NCBI GenBank assembly: GCA_030692365.1
Contig: JAUYCC010000019.1
Span: 62,001-126,000, forward strand
Direction of reading: 5' to 3'
Length of the DNA: 64,000 nucleotides
Origin: Pelolinea sp.
GTDB lineage: Bacteria; Chloroflexota; Anaerolineae; Anaerolineales; Anaerolineaceae
In this document: in pieces, positions 27,355-37,300 of the stretch
Layout: each line of letters opens with the position of its first letter
Position numbering within the stretch: the stretch's first letter is position 1
Notes under the pieces: generated by a model
What the model was told of the DNA's origin: nothing
The model's database searches: none
The model's input: the letters and a program-made list of their open reading frames with translations, nothing else
Translations under genes and position numbers: made by a program

Positions 27355-27476
27355 TTATTACATAATTATCTAAACATTAACTAAAAGGAATATGGTCTAA
27401 TGTTTTGAATTGATTTTTTTTATAAAGGCTCAGAAGTTTTCGGTGGTTTTTTTTTAATATTTAAAGGCAAAACTTA

Positions 27477-30359
27477 ATGGTAAACAACCAATCCATCCTG
27501 ATTGTTGACGATGACGCCAATATGCGCAAAACTTTGGAGGAGATCTTGCGCGTCAATCATTATGAGTCTCACGGGGTTGGCAGCGGACAGGAAGCCATTC
27601 GCCTGGCTGGTGAAGAGATATTTCAGGCGGCGCTGATCGATCTTAGACTCACTGACATACCTGGATTGGAAGTATTAAAAGCGATTAAGGAAAAATCTCC
27701 TGACACTGAATGTATTATCCTCACCGGATTTGCATCTACTGAAACGGCTATTCAGGCTGCCAATCTGGGCGCGTATAGCTATGTTCAGAAACCTTACGAT
27801 ATCGACCAGTTGCTTTTAACTCTCAATCGGGCACTTGAGAAAAAAGAAACACGCCTTGCACTTTCTGATGCTGAAAACCGCTACCGCCAGTTATATGAAG
27901 GCGCTTTTGACGGGATTTTGGCAACAGATTTGGAAGGGAAAATCCTGGATTTCAACCCTGCCTTTCTAAAGATTCTGAAATATTCACCGGTAAAACTAAG
28001 ATCATTCAAATTTCAGGATATTACACCAGACAAGTATCGGGAAAAAGAACAAAAAATCGTCGAACAAATTCTTGAGCGGGGATATTCAGACCCCTATGAA
28101 AAAGAATTAATTGATAAAGACGGTAAGTTAGTGCCTGTTGAAATCGGTGGTTATCTAACCAGAGATCAAAACGGCAGGCCTAAAGGTATGTGGGGTTTTG
28201 TTCGAGATATCAGCGAACGGAAAAAATCTGAAGAAAAATTGCGTCGCCAATTACAGGAAGTGACAGTTCTTCATGAAATCGCTTCCGCCGGAATAGAAGC
28301 CAACAGTATCGATAATCTATTAGAACGAGCCACCCAAATATTGGGTGAATCAATTTTCAGCGATTACTTCGGTTTTAATTTATTTGATAAACAAAAACAC
28401 TGGTTGTATCCCCACCGGTCTTACCGCGGTATAACTGCCGAACATCAACACGCAGGCTCATCTACCACTTCTGGCATTACCGGCAGAGCCTTCATAACCG
28501 GTAATCCCCAGTTGGTTAAAGATGTCACGAAAGACAAGGATTACGTGGAGTTTCGCGAAACCACACGCTCGGAAATTGCTGTGCCAATTAAAGTTTCTGG
28601 AGAAATATTTGGTGTCATAAATTCCGAAAGTATTGAAGAGAACCATTTCAAACAAGACGATCTGAAATTGTTAATTGCCATCGCCAACCAGCTGTCAACA
28701 GCCATCGAAAAAATACAGTCCCAGAAAAATCAACAGCAGCGCACAAGAGAATTGACAGGTCTGTATGAAACCGCCCTTGCAACCAGCAGTATTCTGGACA
28801 CCAAATCTTTGTATGAAAAGCTTTATACCCAGGCAAAAGAACTCTTTCCTCTTGACGCATTTTTAATAGCACGATCTGAAAGCATAGATGAATCGGTAGA
28901 AATTACTTTCGCGATGGAAGAGGATAAACCATTAATTGAACTGGTTGGGCAAAAATTTGCGAAAAATGATGGTGGTTTACTTGGCTGGATGATCCAGAAC
29001 AAGAAATCATTCCTTTCTGCAGATGTCTCAATTGATACACTCCCTGTTGATTCCCCGCAAAGTGGCAAACCTACCCGCGCATGGCTGGGGGTTCCGCTTA
29101 TTGTAAAAGGATATGTGATCGGCGGTATATCGGTACAATCTTTTGAACCCAATGTATTTAATGAAAACCATCAACGCCTGCTCGAATCCATGGGCGCTCA
29201 GGTCGCTATTGCCCTGGATAACGCGCGATTGGTGGAACAGGCACAAGAGCAGATCAACCGTTTGGCCGCGTTGCATGATATTGATCTGGTAATCAATTCC
29301 AGTCTAGATTTGAGGGTTACCTTGAATATTCTGCTTGATCAGGTTGTGGATAAACTTAACATTGATGCTGCCTCGGTTTTACTGTTCAATCCGCGCACCC
29401 TAATGCTGGAATACACCGCCGGGCGTGGGTTCCGAACCCATTCAATTGAACATTACAGCCTGCGTATGGGTGAAGGAATATCTGGGCGGGCCGCCATGGA
29501 AAGGCACCTGATTCAGGCTTTAAATTTGGACGAGCTGGATGATTCACTGGCTTATGCCAATATCATGCATGAAGAAGGATTTGTCAGTTATTTCAGCGTA
29601 CCGCTGATTGCTAAAGGCCAGGTCAAAGGGGTTCTGGATATCTTCAACCGCAAGCCGCTTAATCCTGACCAGGATTGGTTCAATTTCCTTGAAACGTTGG
29701 GTGGTCAGGCAGCCATCGCCATCGACAACACGACCCTGCTGGAAGACCTTCACCGCACCAACGTTGAATTGACTCTGGCTTACGACACCACACTGGAAGG
29801 CTGGTCAAAAGCGCTGGATATGCGCGACAAAGAAACAGAAGGTCACACCCAACGCGTGACGGAACTGACCGCGCTGATCGCGCAGAAAATGGGAATACCC
29901 GAAGAAGAAATAATACACATCCGCCGGGGCGCGCTTCTGCACGATATTGGCAAAATGGGCATTCCTGACAGAATTCTGCTAAAACCCGGTCCGCTGGATG
30001 AGGAAGAATGGATAATCATGAAAAACCATTCCTCGCTGGCCTATAACCTGCTTTATCCAATTACCTACCTTCATCCCGCGCTGGATGTTCCCCTGTATCA
30101 CCATGAAAAATTTGACGGGAGCGGATACCCCAAAGGACTTAAAGGCGAACAGATCCCATTAGCGGCCAGGATATTCGCCATTGTGGACGTTTGGGACGCG
30201 CTGACTTCCGACCGCCCCTACCGCCCGGCCTGGAGCACAAAAAAAGCCCTGAACCATATCAAGGAACAGGCAAATATTCATTTTGACCCGCGTATTGTTG
30301 AAATTTTTCTTAATCTCATTAAGAGTGAATTGATCAACGGGAAAGCCAGCCAGGAATAA
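27477..30359 (+). CDS. receiver-PAS-GAF-GAF-GAF-HD-GYP response regulator
   Basis: 960 residues. A receiver domain (1-120) carries VDDDAN, phospho-acceptor Asp in AALIDLRL, and VQKPYD. A PAS domain follows (LYEGAFDGILATDLEGKILD). Three GAF domains cover about 265-770. The HD-GYP domain at about 780-950 has GALLHDIGKMGI, MKNHSSLAYNLL, YHHEKFDGSGYPKGLKGE and DVWDALTSDRPYR, so all metal and substrate residues of a c-di-GMP phosphodiesterase are present. AAAGG lies nine bases upstream of the ATG. The preceding kinase gene is broken, so phosphorylation would have to come from elsewhere. It is the intact counterpart of the broken HD-GYP gene at 22718. Confidence 0.88.
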   Translation: MVNNQSILIVDDDANMRKTLEEILRVNHYESHGVGSGQEAIRLAGEEIFQAALIDLRLTDIPGLEVLKAIKEKSPDTECIILTGFASTETAIQAANLGAYSYVQKPYDIDQLLLTLNRALEKKETRLALSDAENRYRQLYEGAFDGILATDLEGKILDFNPAFLKILKYSPVKLRSFKFQDITPDKYREKEQKIVEQILERGYSDPYEKELIDKDGKLVPVEIGGYLTRDQNGRPKGMWGFVRDISERKKSEEKLRRQLQEVTVLHEIASAGIEANSIDNLLERATQILGESIFSDYFGFNLFDKQKHWLYPHRSYRGITAEHQHAGSSTTSGITGRAFITGNPQLVKDVTKDKDYVEFRETTRSEIAVPIKVSGEIFGVINSESIEENHFKQDDLKLLIAIANQLSTAIEKIQSQKNQQQRTRELTGLYETALATSSILDTKSLYEKLYTQAKELFPLDAFLIARSESIDESVEITFAMEEDKPLIELVGQKFAKNDGGLLGWMIQNKKSFLSADVSIDTLPVDSPQSGKPTRAWLGVPLIVKGYVIGGISVQSFEPNVFNENHQRLLESMGAQVAIALDNARLVEQAQEQINRLAALHDIDLVINSSLDLRVTLNILLDQVVDKLNIDAASVLLFNPRTLMLEYTAGRGFRTHSIEHYSLRMGEGISGRAAMERHLIQALNLDELDDSLAYANIMHEEGFVSYFSVPLIAKGQVKGVLDIFNRKPLNPDQDWFNFLETLGGQAAIAIDNTTLLEDLHRTNVELTLAYDTTLEGWSKALDMRDKETEGHTQRVTELTALIAQKMGIPEEEIIHIRRGALLHDIGKMGIPDRILLKPGPLDEEEWIIMKNHSSLAYNLLYPITYLHPALDVPLYHHEKFDGSGYPKGLKGEQIPLAARIFAIVDVWDALTSDRPYRPAWSTKKALNHIKEQANIHFDPRIVEIFLNLIKSELINGKASQE

Positions 30360-30364
30360 AAAAA

Positions 30365-33300
30365 ATGAATCTCAGAAAGAAAACGATTCTGGCTATTGCG
30401 ATTACCTTTTTCCTGACAATGCTCGTTAGTTATTTTTATATCCATACCCTTTTTCTCAAAGGGTATCTAAACCTTGAAAACCAGGAAATTGAAGCAAATG
30501 TGCGCATATTTCATTACACCCTGGATTATGAAATTAAATGCCTTAGCGCATTAACGAATGACTGGGCAGCCTGGGATGATTCCTATTCCTTTATGGAGAA
30601 TTACAGCCAGGAATATATCAACTCGAATTTGGTAGATGATACTTTTAGTGAATTAGGGCTGAATTTCATAACCTATTTTGATAATAAAGGAAACACAATT
30701 TTTAAGAAAGCTTACGATCTTGAAAAAGACGTGGAAATTCCGTTAGAAAATTCCATTTTTACCTACATAAAGAACCTTATTAACACATCCCCCCTAACAA
30801 AAGCAGGTGAATACCACCAGGGTATATTTTCAGATAAAGGATCACCAGTCATTTTCGCCGCTCGCCCAATCCTCACCAGTTTAGATGAAGGCCCATACCG
30901 CGGAACACTGATTTTTGGAAAATACTTGAGCGGTGACCTTTTTGACCACCTTACATCCTCTGTTGACTCTGAAGTTTCCGTGATACCGTACTCACCTGAA
31001 AAATTTAAAGACTTCCCTCAATCACCAATAAACCCGGAAATTCAGGTTGATGCCAGTCGGCCAGACAAAGTACATTCCTACTCACTTGTCAGAGATTCTG
31101 GTAATGTTCCTGTCTTCATTATTGAACAAATCCTTCCAAGGACGATTTATCAACAAGGGCTTGAAAGCGGACGGGAATTTCTTAATGCCCTGATGATTGG
31201 CAGCCTGGTTGCCAGCACGATTATCCTGATCTCGCTCGAACTCGGCTTCTTAAGGCGTTTTTCAAAACTCACCCGGGAAATTAAGGATTTTGAAGCCGAA
31301 AGACACAGCGGTAGCAATATGGTTCTTAAAGGGCAGGATGAACTATCCATTTTATCGGTCGAAATGCATAATGCCTTAACCAAATTAGCAGATACTCAAC
31401 ATGACCTGACGACTCATCTTGATTTTGAGAAGTTGCTGGTAGGCATTTCCACCAAATTTATTAACCTGTCTATCGATAAAATTGACGACGGAATAAGCAG
31501 GTTATTACAAGTTATCGGCGAATTTTCTAAAGCCGACCGTGGTTATGTTCGGCTCGTGCGAGAAGAAGATCCAGACATAATGAATATCACGCACGAATGG
31601 TGCGCGGTGGGCATACCTTCGGTGAAAGAATCACGGCAGAATATCAATATCAACCTTTCAAGTTGGTGGATCAAAACATTACAAAAAGGAAGGCCGATCA
31701 TTATTAATGATGTATCTCTCATGCCTGATGAAGCCAAAACAGAAAGGGTATTATTTATAAAGCAGTCCATTCTTTCTCTTGCTGCAATACCTTTAATTAT
31801 CGGCGGGGAATTTATTGGATTATTAGGGTACAACTCGATACGGAAAAAAAAGGACTGGTCAGAACAGACAATTCTCTTGTTGGAAGTAATTGGCGCTGTA
31901 ATTGCCAATGCCATTGACCGCAACCGGCATGAAAAAAGGATACTTCTTAATCAACTCAATTCTTCTAATTTAAATGAAATCACCAAGAACAGTATTGGCA
32001 AGTCAACCATGGAAGACGCTTGCCGGGCAATTTCCAGCAGACTAAGTATATTAATAAGATGCGACGATTCTTTCCTGGTCATCACAGGCGATAATAAAAA
32101 AATACATGTCTATAATACCGGGTGCAGACTAAACCTTGATGCAAGGAAACAATTAGTTTTACAAGAATTATTTTAAAAATCAGGGAAAATAATTATCCAA
32201 CCCAAAATCAGAAGGGAACCAGGAAACCAGGTTTTAAATAATGGTAATTTCCTGGGTGATTCAATCCTTGCGCTTCCATTGGTTTCAAAAGGCACAAAAT
32301 TGGGATTGGTAATCTTTTCATTCAATGCGCCCCACACTTTTACCAGTGAAGAAATCTCTTTTTGCCAGCAATCTGCATCTCAGATAACGCTGTCAATATT
32401 AAAAACCAGCGCCCTAGAATCCGCCCGTAGAAAGTCAGATGAATTAAGTGCCCTTAGAGCAACAATCGCCGATATTACCTCTGAATTGGAACTGTCCAAA
32501 CTCCTGCTTACATTATTAGAGCGAGCAATCCGGTTAATGAAGGCGGATGGCGGTGATTTTTGTATGATTGATGAAGAGAATGGAGACCTCAAGGCAGTAG
32601 CTTCTGTCAACCTGGACAAGAATTATATAGGTACACGAATCCGTTTTGGAGAGGGCGCTTCGGGTAAGGCATTTGCCACAAAACAAGCTGTGTTAATTGA
32701 AGATTATTCCTCATGGCCAGAGAGATTGGATGCATTTAGGCAAACCAAGCTTCGATCGGTTATTATTTTACCTTTGATGATAGGCGATCGGGTTCTGGGC
32801 ACCTTAGGGATTTTCCATTTTGATCCTGAAAAACAGTTTTCTATGGATGACCAGCACTTGCTCTCACTTTTTGCCCAACATGCATCAATAGCAATGGAAA
32901 ATGCCTTGCTGTTTGAAAAAGTCCAGCAAATGGCGCGCATCGATGAAGTTACCGGATTATTAAACCGCAGGGCATTTAAAGAAATTGGCGAATATGAGGT
33001 AAAGCGAGCTAAAAGGCTCGGACATCCAATATCATTGGCGATGATTGATATCGATAATTTTAAGCATATTAACGATACCTTCGGTCACAATGCAGGTGAT
33101 CAAGTTCTAAAAGAAACAGCACGGATTTTACGGGAAAATATTCGCAATATCGATATCATTGGCCGTTTCGGCGGGGATGAAGCGACCATCCTGATGTCGG
33201 AAGCTAATGACCAAAATGCGATCGTTGGAATGGAACGGTTGCGTGAGTTTTTAGAGAGAAGTCCCATACAGATCGGAAATGAAATTCTCCATATCACTGC

Positions 33301-33433
33301 CAGCATTGGTGTCGTTACCTACCTTGAAAAACCTCCTGATCTGGATGAAATCATAAAGCAGGCAGATTCAGCTATGTATTTGGCCAAAGGAGAAGGCAAG
33401 AACTGTTTGCGAATTTACGATAATAAGATATAG
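30365..33433 (+). pseudogene. CHASE4-GAF-GGDEF sensor split by an in-frame TAA
   Basis: One frame of 1,023 codons interrupted once, by TAA at 32174-32176 (VLQELF-stop-KSGKIIIQP). First part: membrane segment, CHASE4 extracellular sensor (NDWAAWDDSYSFMENYSQEY), second membrane segment near 280, HAMP-like helix (GQDELSILSVEMHNAL), then GAF. Second part: remainder of a GAF, a further GAF and a GGDEF domain with DEVTGLLNRR, DIDNFKHINDTFGH and RFGGDEATI. The last motif residue is Ala where Phe is usual; RNID at the inhibitory site is kept. The part after the stop has a later ATG at 32279 and could yield a soluble GAF-GGDEF protein of 384 residues. AGGA precedes the first ATG, six bases after the HD-GYP stop. 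Confidence 0.72.
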
Positions 33434-33460
33434 AAATTTATTTATCAAAAAGAGGAATTA

Positions 33461-33906
33461 ATGTTCAAAGAATTTAGAGATTTTGCCATGCGGGGCAATG
33501 CGCTTGATCTGGCAATTGGCGTGATCATCGGCGGAGCGTTTGGGAAAATTGTGACTTCGCTTGTGAACAACGTCATTATGTCCCGATTGGTTTAGCTTTG
33601 GGCAATGTTGATTTTGCTAACCTGTTTATCAACCTTAGCAGCGGAAAATATGCCGCCCTGACGGATGCGCAGGCAGCCGGAGCAGTGACTATCAATTACG
33701 GCGCTTTTCTGAACACCATCGTGGATTTTCTCATCGTGGCTTTTGTAATTTTCCTGCTTGTGCGCCAGGTCAACAAATTGCAGAAACCCGCCGAAGCCGC
33801 TCCAATAACCACCGAGGAATGCCCATACTGCATAACCGCTATTCCTGTAAAAGCGTCACGCTGCCCTCATTGCACATCGCAACTGAAAATAGAACTACAA
33901 ACTTAG
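33461..33906 (+). pseudogene. mscL: large-conductance mechanosensitive channel with zinc-ribbon tail, frameshifted
   Basis: The first frame encodes the classic MscL start [20 protein letters not shown] and [20 protein letters not shown], then goes wrong at ATGTCCCGATTGG (33578-33590) and stops at TAG 33593. The -1 frame continues with [19 protein letters not shown], the second membrane segment TIVDFLIVAFVIFLLVRQVN and a C-terminal CPYC-x10-CPHC zinc ribbon. One missing C in the CCC run explains it. The start has AGAGGAA upstream. An intact product would have about 148 residues. The zinc-ribbon tail occurs in a subset of MscL proteins. The deletion could be real or a homopolymer miscall. Confidence 0.8.
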
Positions 33907-33933
33907 CGATAAAACCCCCAGATATTTCTCAGC

Positions 33934-33961
33934 CTCAAGGATGGCATCCTTGAGTTTTTTT
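33934..33961 (+). terminator. terminator after mscL
   Basis: CTCAAGGAT and ATCCTTGAG arms with a GGC loop are followed by seven T. It is a textbook rho-independent terminator 28 bases after the mscL stop. Confidence 0.85.
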
Positions 33962-33982
33962 AGCAATTTCTTCAACTCGTTT

Positions 33983-33991
33983 TGCTATAAT
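33983..33991 (+). promoter_or_regulatory. extended -10 promoter of the E1-E1-E2 operon
   Basis: TGCTATAAT fits TGnTATAAT exactly and is identical to the element before the nucleoside phosphorylase gene. No clear -35 is seen. It lies about 58 bases before the E1 alpha start. Confidence 0.5.
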
Positions 33992-34048
33992 AAGAGAGGA
34001 ATTGTCTTATTCACACCTGCAATGTTTCCATTTGGAGGATCAAGTATT

Positions 34049-35020
34049 ATGGAAAAAAGTGAGTATCTGGAACTTTACCGGCAGATGGTTCTGATCCGCC
34101 GGCTGGAAGAGACCGCCGCAGAACTTTACCAAAAGGGCGAGATCGGCGGTTTCTTGCATCTTTATATCGGGCAGGAAGCGGTCAGTACAGGCATTGTAGC
34201 AGCACGCCAGCCACAGGACCACGTTATCACCGCTTACCGCGATCACGGTGTGGCAATTAATGTTGGCATTCCGACCAAAGTGGTGATCTCTGAATTACTG
34301 GGCAAAGCCACCGGCTGCTCGGGCGGCAAAGGAGGCTCCATGCACATGGCTAGCGTTGAGAGGCATTTCTGGGGCGGGCATGCCATTGTTGGGGCGCATT
34401 TGCCCATCGCCACCGGGCTGGCGCTGGCGGACCATATGGAAAAACGAAACATTGTGACGATTTGTATGTTTGGTGAAGGTGCCACCAATATCGGCTTTTT
34501 CCACGAGGCTATCAATATGGCTAAAGCCTGGGGTCTGCCGGTGTTGTGGATATGCGAGAATAACCGTTACGGCATGGGAACATCCCCCGAACGCGCGTCC
34601 GCGGTTTCGGAAATCATCCAGAAAGCATGCGGCTACGGCATGCGAGCTTATGATGTTGACGGCATGGATGTGCTGGCTGTGAAAAACATGGTCGCCGAAC
34701 GGCTGGAAGATATCCGTGCGGGCAATGGACCGCAATTCCTGGAGGTTTGCACCTACCGCTTCCGCGGGCACTCCATGGGCGACCCGGAACGCTACCGCAC
34801 CAAGGAGGAGGTGCAGAAATTCATTGAAAAAGGACCGATCGATAATTTTCGAAAATATCTCATCGCAGAAGCTATCAGCGATAAAGAAGAACTGACCGGG
34901 ATTGAAGATCAGGCGGCAGCGGAAGTAGAGGAAGGGGTCAGGTTTGCGCATGAAAGCCCCGAGCCGGCTGACGAAGCGCTGTTTGAAAATATCTACGTTG
35001 AAGATGTGGAGCGAGGGTAA
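34049..35020 (+). CDS. pyruvate/2-oxoacid (or acetoin) dehydrogenase E1, alpha subunit
   Basis: 323 residues, thiamine-diphosphate dependent. GKATGCSGGKGGSMH and HAIVGAHLPIATGLALA are characteristic of the PDH/acetoin dehydrogenase E1 alpha group. The ThDP-binding motif reads FGEGATNIGFFHEAINMAKA and ends WICENN; the first Asp of the usual GDG-NN motif is Glu here. RFRGHSMGDPERYR is the phosphorylation-loop equivalent. The ATG at 34049 has GGAGGAT upstream; a longer frame overlaps the promoter. It is first in an operon with E1 beta and E2. With no E3 and no acetoin genes in view, pyruvate is the likeliest substrate but acetoin or branched-chain acids remain possible. Confidence 0.85.
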   Translation: MEKSEYLELYRQMVLIRRLEETAAELYQKGEIGGFLHLYIGQEAVSTGIVAARQPQDHVITAYRDHGVAINVGIPTKVVISELLGKATGCSGGKGGSMHMASVERHFWGGHAIVGAHLPIATGLALADHMEKRNIVTICMFGEGATNIGFFHEAINMAKAWGLPVLWICENNRYGMGTSPERASAVSEIIQKACGYGMRAYDVDGMDVLAVKNMVAERLEDIRAGNGPQFLEVCTYRFRGHSMGDPERYRTKEEVQKFIEKGPIDNFRKYLIAEAISDKEELTGIEDQAAAEVEEGVRFAHESPEPADEALFENIYVEDVERG

Positions 35021-35022
35021 CT

Positions 35023-35997
35023 ATGGCGATCATAACCATGCGTGAAGCCATTTCCCAGGCGCTGTGGGAAGAAATGGAACGCGATCCCAAAGTGTTTATT
35101 TTGGGCGAAGAGGTTGGCGTTTGGGGCGGCACGTACGCCGTGACAAAAGGATTCCTGGATCATTTCGGACCTGAACGTGTGCGCGATACACCCATCTCCG
35201 AAGCCGCCATCATCGGCGCCGCCATCGGTTCAGCATTGAATGGCTTGCGGCCGGTGGCTGAATTAATGACCATTAACTTTGCGTTCGTGGCCATGGACCA
35301 TATTGTCAACGAAGCAGCCAAGCTGCACTATATGTTTAACGGCCAATTTCGGCTGCCGATGGTGATCCGCGCGCCAAGCGGCGGCGGACGCCAACTGGCG
35401 GCAACCCACTCCCAGACGCCGGACGCCATTTTTGCTCACTTTCCCGGGCTAAAAGTGGTGGTGCCCGGCACGCCCGAAGACGCCAAGGGGTTGCTTAAAT
35501 CCGCGATCCGTAGTGATGATCCTGTCCTTTATATTGAAAACGCCACTGTTTACCAACAGCGCGGCGAGGTGCCGGACGGTGAATTTACAACTCCGATCGG
35601 CAAATCCAAAGTGCAGCGCGAGGGTAAAGACGTCACGCTGGTTACTTATTCCAAGATGGTCGACTATTCCATGCAGGCTGCCGCCCAACTGGAAAAAGAA
35701 GGCATTGATGTTGAAATAGTAGATCTGCGCTCCTTGCGGCCGCTGGACATGGGTCCGGTCATTGAGTCCTTTAAGAAAACCAACCGTGCAGTTATTGCCG
35801 AGGAAGGCTGGAAGTCCTACGGCGTCGGCGCGGAAATCGCGACCCGCATCTATGAGGAGGCATTTGATTACCTGGACACGCCCATTAAAAGGGTGGCGCA
35901 GAAAGAAGTGCCGCTTCCTTACAATCGCCGCCTTGAACAGCTCGCGCTGCCGCAGGTGGAGGATATCATCAGCGCGGTGAGAGAGGTATTGAAATAA
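35023..35997 (+). CDS. pyruvate/2-oxoacid (or acetoin) dehydrogenase E1, beta subunit
   Basis: 324 residues of the transketolase central and C-terminal type: FILGEEVGVWGGTYAVTKGF, DTPISEAAIIGAAIGSAL (with the ThDP-activating Glu), RAPSGGGRQLAATHSQ, and VVVPGTPEDAKGLLKSAIR. The C-terminal part has RPLDMGPVIESFKKTNRAVI and a Glu-Glu-Gly run. It pairs with the alpha subunit to decarboxylate the 2-oxoacid and transfer the acyl group to E2 lipoyl. It starts two bases after the alpha stop and its own stop overlaps the E2 start (TAATG), so stoichiometric coupled translation is likely. Confidence 0.87.
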   Translation: MAIITMREAISQALWEEMERDPKVFILGEEVGVWGGTYAVTKGFLDHFGPERVRDTPISEAAIIGAAIGSALNGLRPVAELMTINFAFVAMDHIVNEAAKLHYMFNGQFRLPMVIRAPSGGGRQLAATHSQTPDAIFAHFPGLKVVVPGTPEDAKGLLKSAIRSDDPVLYIENATVYQQRGEVPDGEFTTPIGKSKVQREGKDVTLVTYSKMVDYSMQAAAQLEKEGIDVEIVDLRSLRPLDMGPVIESFKKTNRAVIAEEGWKSYGVGAEIATRIYEEAFDYLDTPIKRVAQKEVPLPYNRRLEQLALPQVEDIISAVREVLK

Positions 35998-37241
35998 TGG
36001 CGAACACAGTTGAGATGCCCAAGCTCGGTTTTGACATGGCTGAGGGCAAGCTGGTAAGATGGGTCAAAGCCGAAAATGAAAAAGTTGAAAAAGGCGAGGT
36101 TCTGGCCGAAATCGAAACCGACAAAGCAACCGTGGAGGTGGAATCAACCTTTAGTGGCATAGTGGCCAAACACCTGGTGGAAGAAAACACAGTCCTGCCG
36201 GTTGGCACTCCCATTGCTGTCATTACCGACGAAGGCGAGATTTTCAATCCCGAAGAATTAACCCATAAAAAAACTGAAACAAAACAGGATGTGCCTGTTG
36301 AAAGCAGCGAATCAAAGGTGCAAGCGAGTTTTCCAATAGAAGAGATTACTGAAAAGCCCCAAACATCAGGTTTCATAAAAGCTTCCCCGCTCGCGAAACG
36401 CATCGCTCATGAAAAGGGGATTGACCTGACTGTTGTCACCGGCACAGGTCCTGAAGGGCGGATTGTTAAACGGGATTTGGCAGGAGCGAATGTAGCAGGC
36501 GAACAACCTGCACCGCAGCCTGAAGTAAAAGCTGAAGCGCCAGCCCCGATTGTCAGTGGTAAGGATGAAGTCATCGAGATCAGCCGGCTGCGCGCAGCCA
36601 TTGGCAAACGAATGCTGGAATCGCACCAGGCCATCCCCAATTTCACGGTCACCCACAGCTATAACGCGGATGCGCTAATAACAATCCGCAAGGAGATGAA
36701 TGAAGGCATGGCGGATGAAGCCAAAATTTCGGTAAATGATTTCTTCATCCGCGCAGCAGCCCTGGCTCTGAAGCAGTTCCCAAACCTGAACTCTTCTATT
36801 TCCGGAAGCCAGATCACCCGCCGTGGGGATATCAATATCGGTGTCGCTGTGGCGGTTGAGAACGGCTTACTAACCATTGTGGTCAAAAACGCGGACCAGA
36901 AACCGCTCTCACAGATCTCGCAGGAAATGAAGGAAATGACCGCCAGGGTCAAGGATGGTAAGCTGCGCAATGAGGACATTGAAGGCTCAACCTTTACCAT
37001 CAGCAATTTGGGTATGTTTGAAGTGGAGGACTTTACCGCCATCATCAATCCGCCGGAAGCGGCTATACTGGCGGTCGGCAGCGCCATGCAAGTACCGGTT
37101 GTTGAAAACGGCGTTTTGGCGGTTGGCTGGCGTGTGAAAGCTACCCTATCTGCCGACCACCGCATCACCGACGGCGCTGAAGCAGCCCACTTTATGCAGC
37201 ACCTGGCGCTTTACCTCGAACAGCCCTGGCGTTTGCTTTAA
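35997..37241 (+). CDS. dihydrolipoamide acyltransferase (E2)
   Basis: 414 residues. One N-terminal lipoyl domain (residues 1-80) has the lipoylated Lys in EIETDKATVEVES. A linker follows, then an E3/E1-binding peripheral domain (ASPLAKRIAHEKGIDLTVVT, GTGPEGRIVKRDL), an Ala/Pro linker, and the catalytic acyltransferase core from about 190, ending in the active-site HRITDGAEAAHF. It accepts the acetyl (or acyl) group and passes it to CoA. The operon ends here with a hairpin; dihydrolipoamide dehydrogenase (E3) must be encoded elsewhere. Confidence 0.9.
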   Translation: MANTVEMPKLGFDMAEGKLVRWVKAENEKVEKGEVLAEIETDKATVEVESTFSGIVAKHLVEENTVLPVGTPIAVITDEGEIFNPEELTHKKTETKQDVPVESSESKVQASFPIEEITEKPQTSGFIKASPLAKRIAHEKGIDLTVVTGTGPEGRIVKRDLAGANVAGEQPAPQPEVKAEAPAPIVSGKDEVIEISRLRAAIGKRMLESHQAIPNFTVTHSYNADALITIRKEMNEGMADEAKISVNDFFIRAAALALKQFPNLNSSISGSQITRRGDINIGVAVAVENGLLTIVVKNADQKPLSQISQEMKEMTARVKDGKLRNEDIEGSTFTISNLGMFEVEDFTAIINPPEAAILAVGSAMQVPVVENGVLAVGWRVKATLSADHRITDGAEAAHFMQHLALYLEQPWRLL

Positions 37242-37256
37242 CCAAAGCGATTTAAT

Positions 37257-37290
37257 ATAAAAAGCGCGGAGTATTTATTCCCGTGCTTTT
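37257..37290. terminator. bidirectional terminator between E2 and the TspO-like gene
   Basis: AAAAAGCGCGG and CCCGTGCTTTT form an A/T-flanked hairpin with about a ten-base loop. It ends in T on either strand and sits between two convergent genes. Confidence 0.7.
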
Positions 37291-37300
37291 CAATTTCAGG

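Noticed and set aside
12099-32176. Reassignment of a stop codon to an amino acid
   Set aside because: The in-frame stops include TGA, TAG and TAA, and the many intact genes use all of them as normal ends. Mixed stops fit decay or error, not recoding.
33578-33595. Programmed ribosomal frameshift in mscL
   Set aside because: No slippery heptamer or downstream structure is evident, and MscL is not known to use one. A lost C in a C run is simpler.
34295-34951. 218-codon minus-strand frame under E1 alpha
   Set aside because: Shadow of a well-supported gene; no start context or family resemblance.
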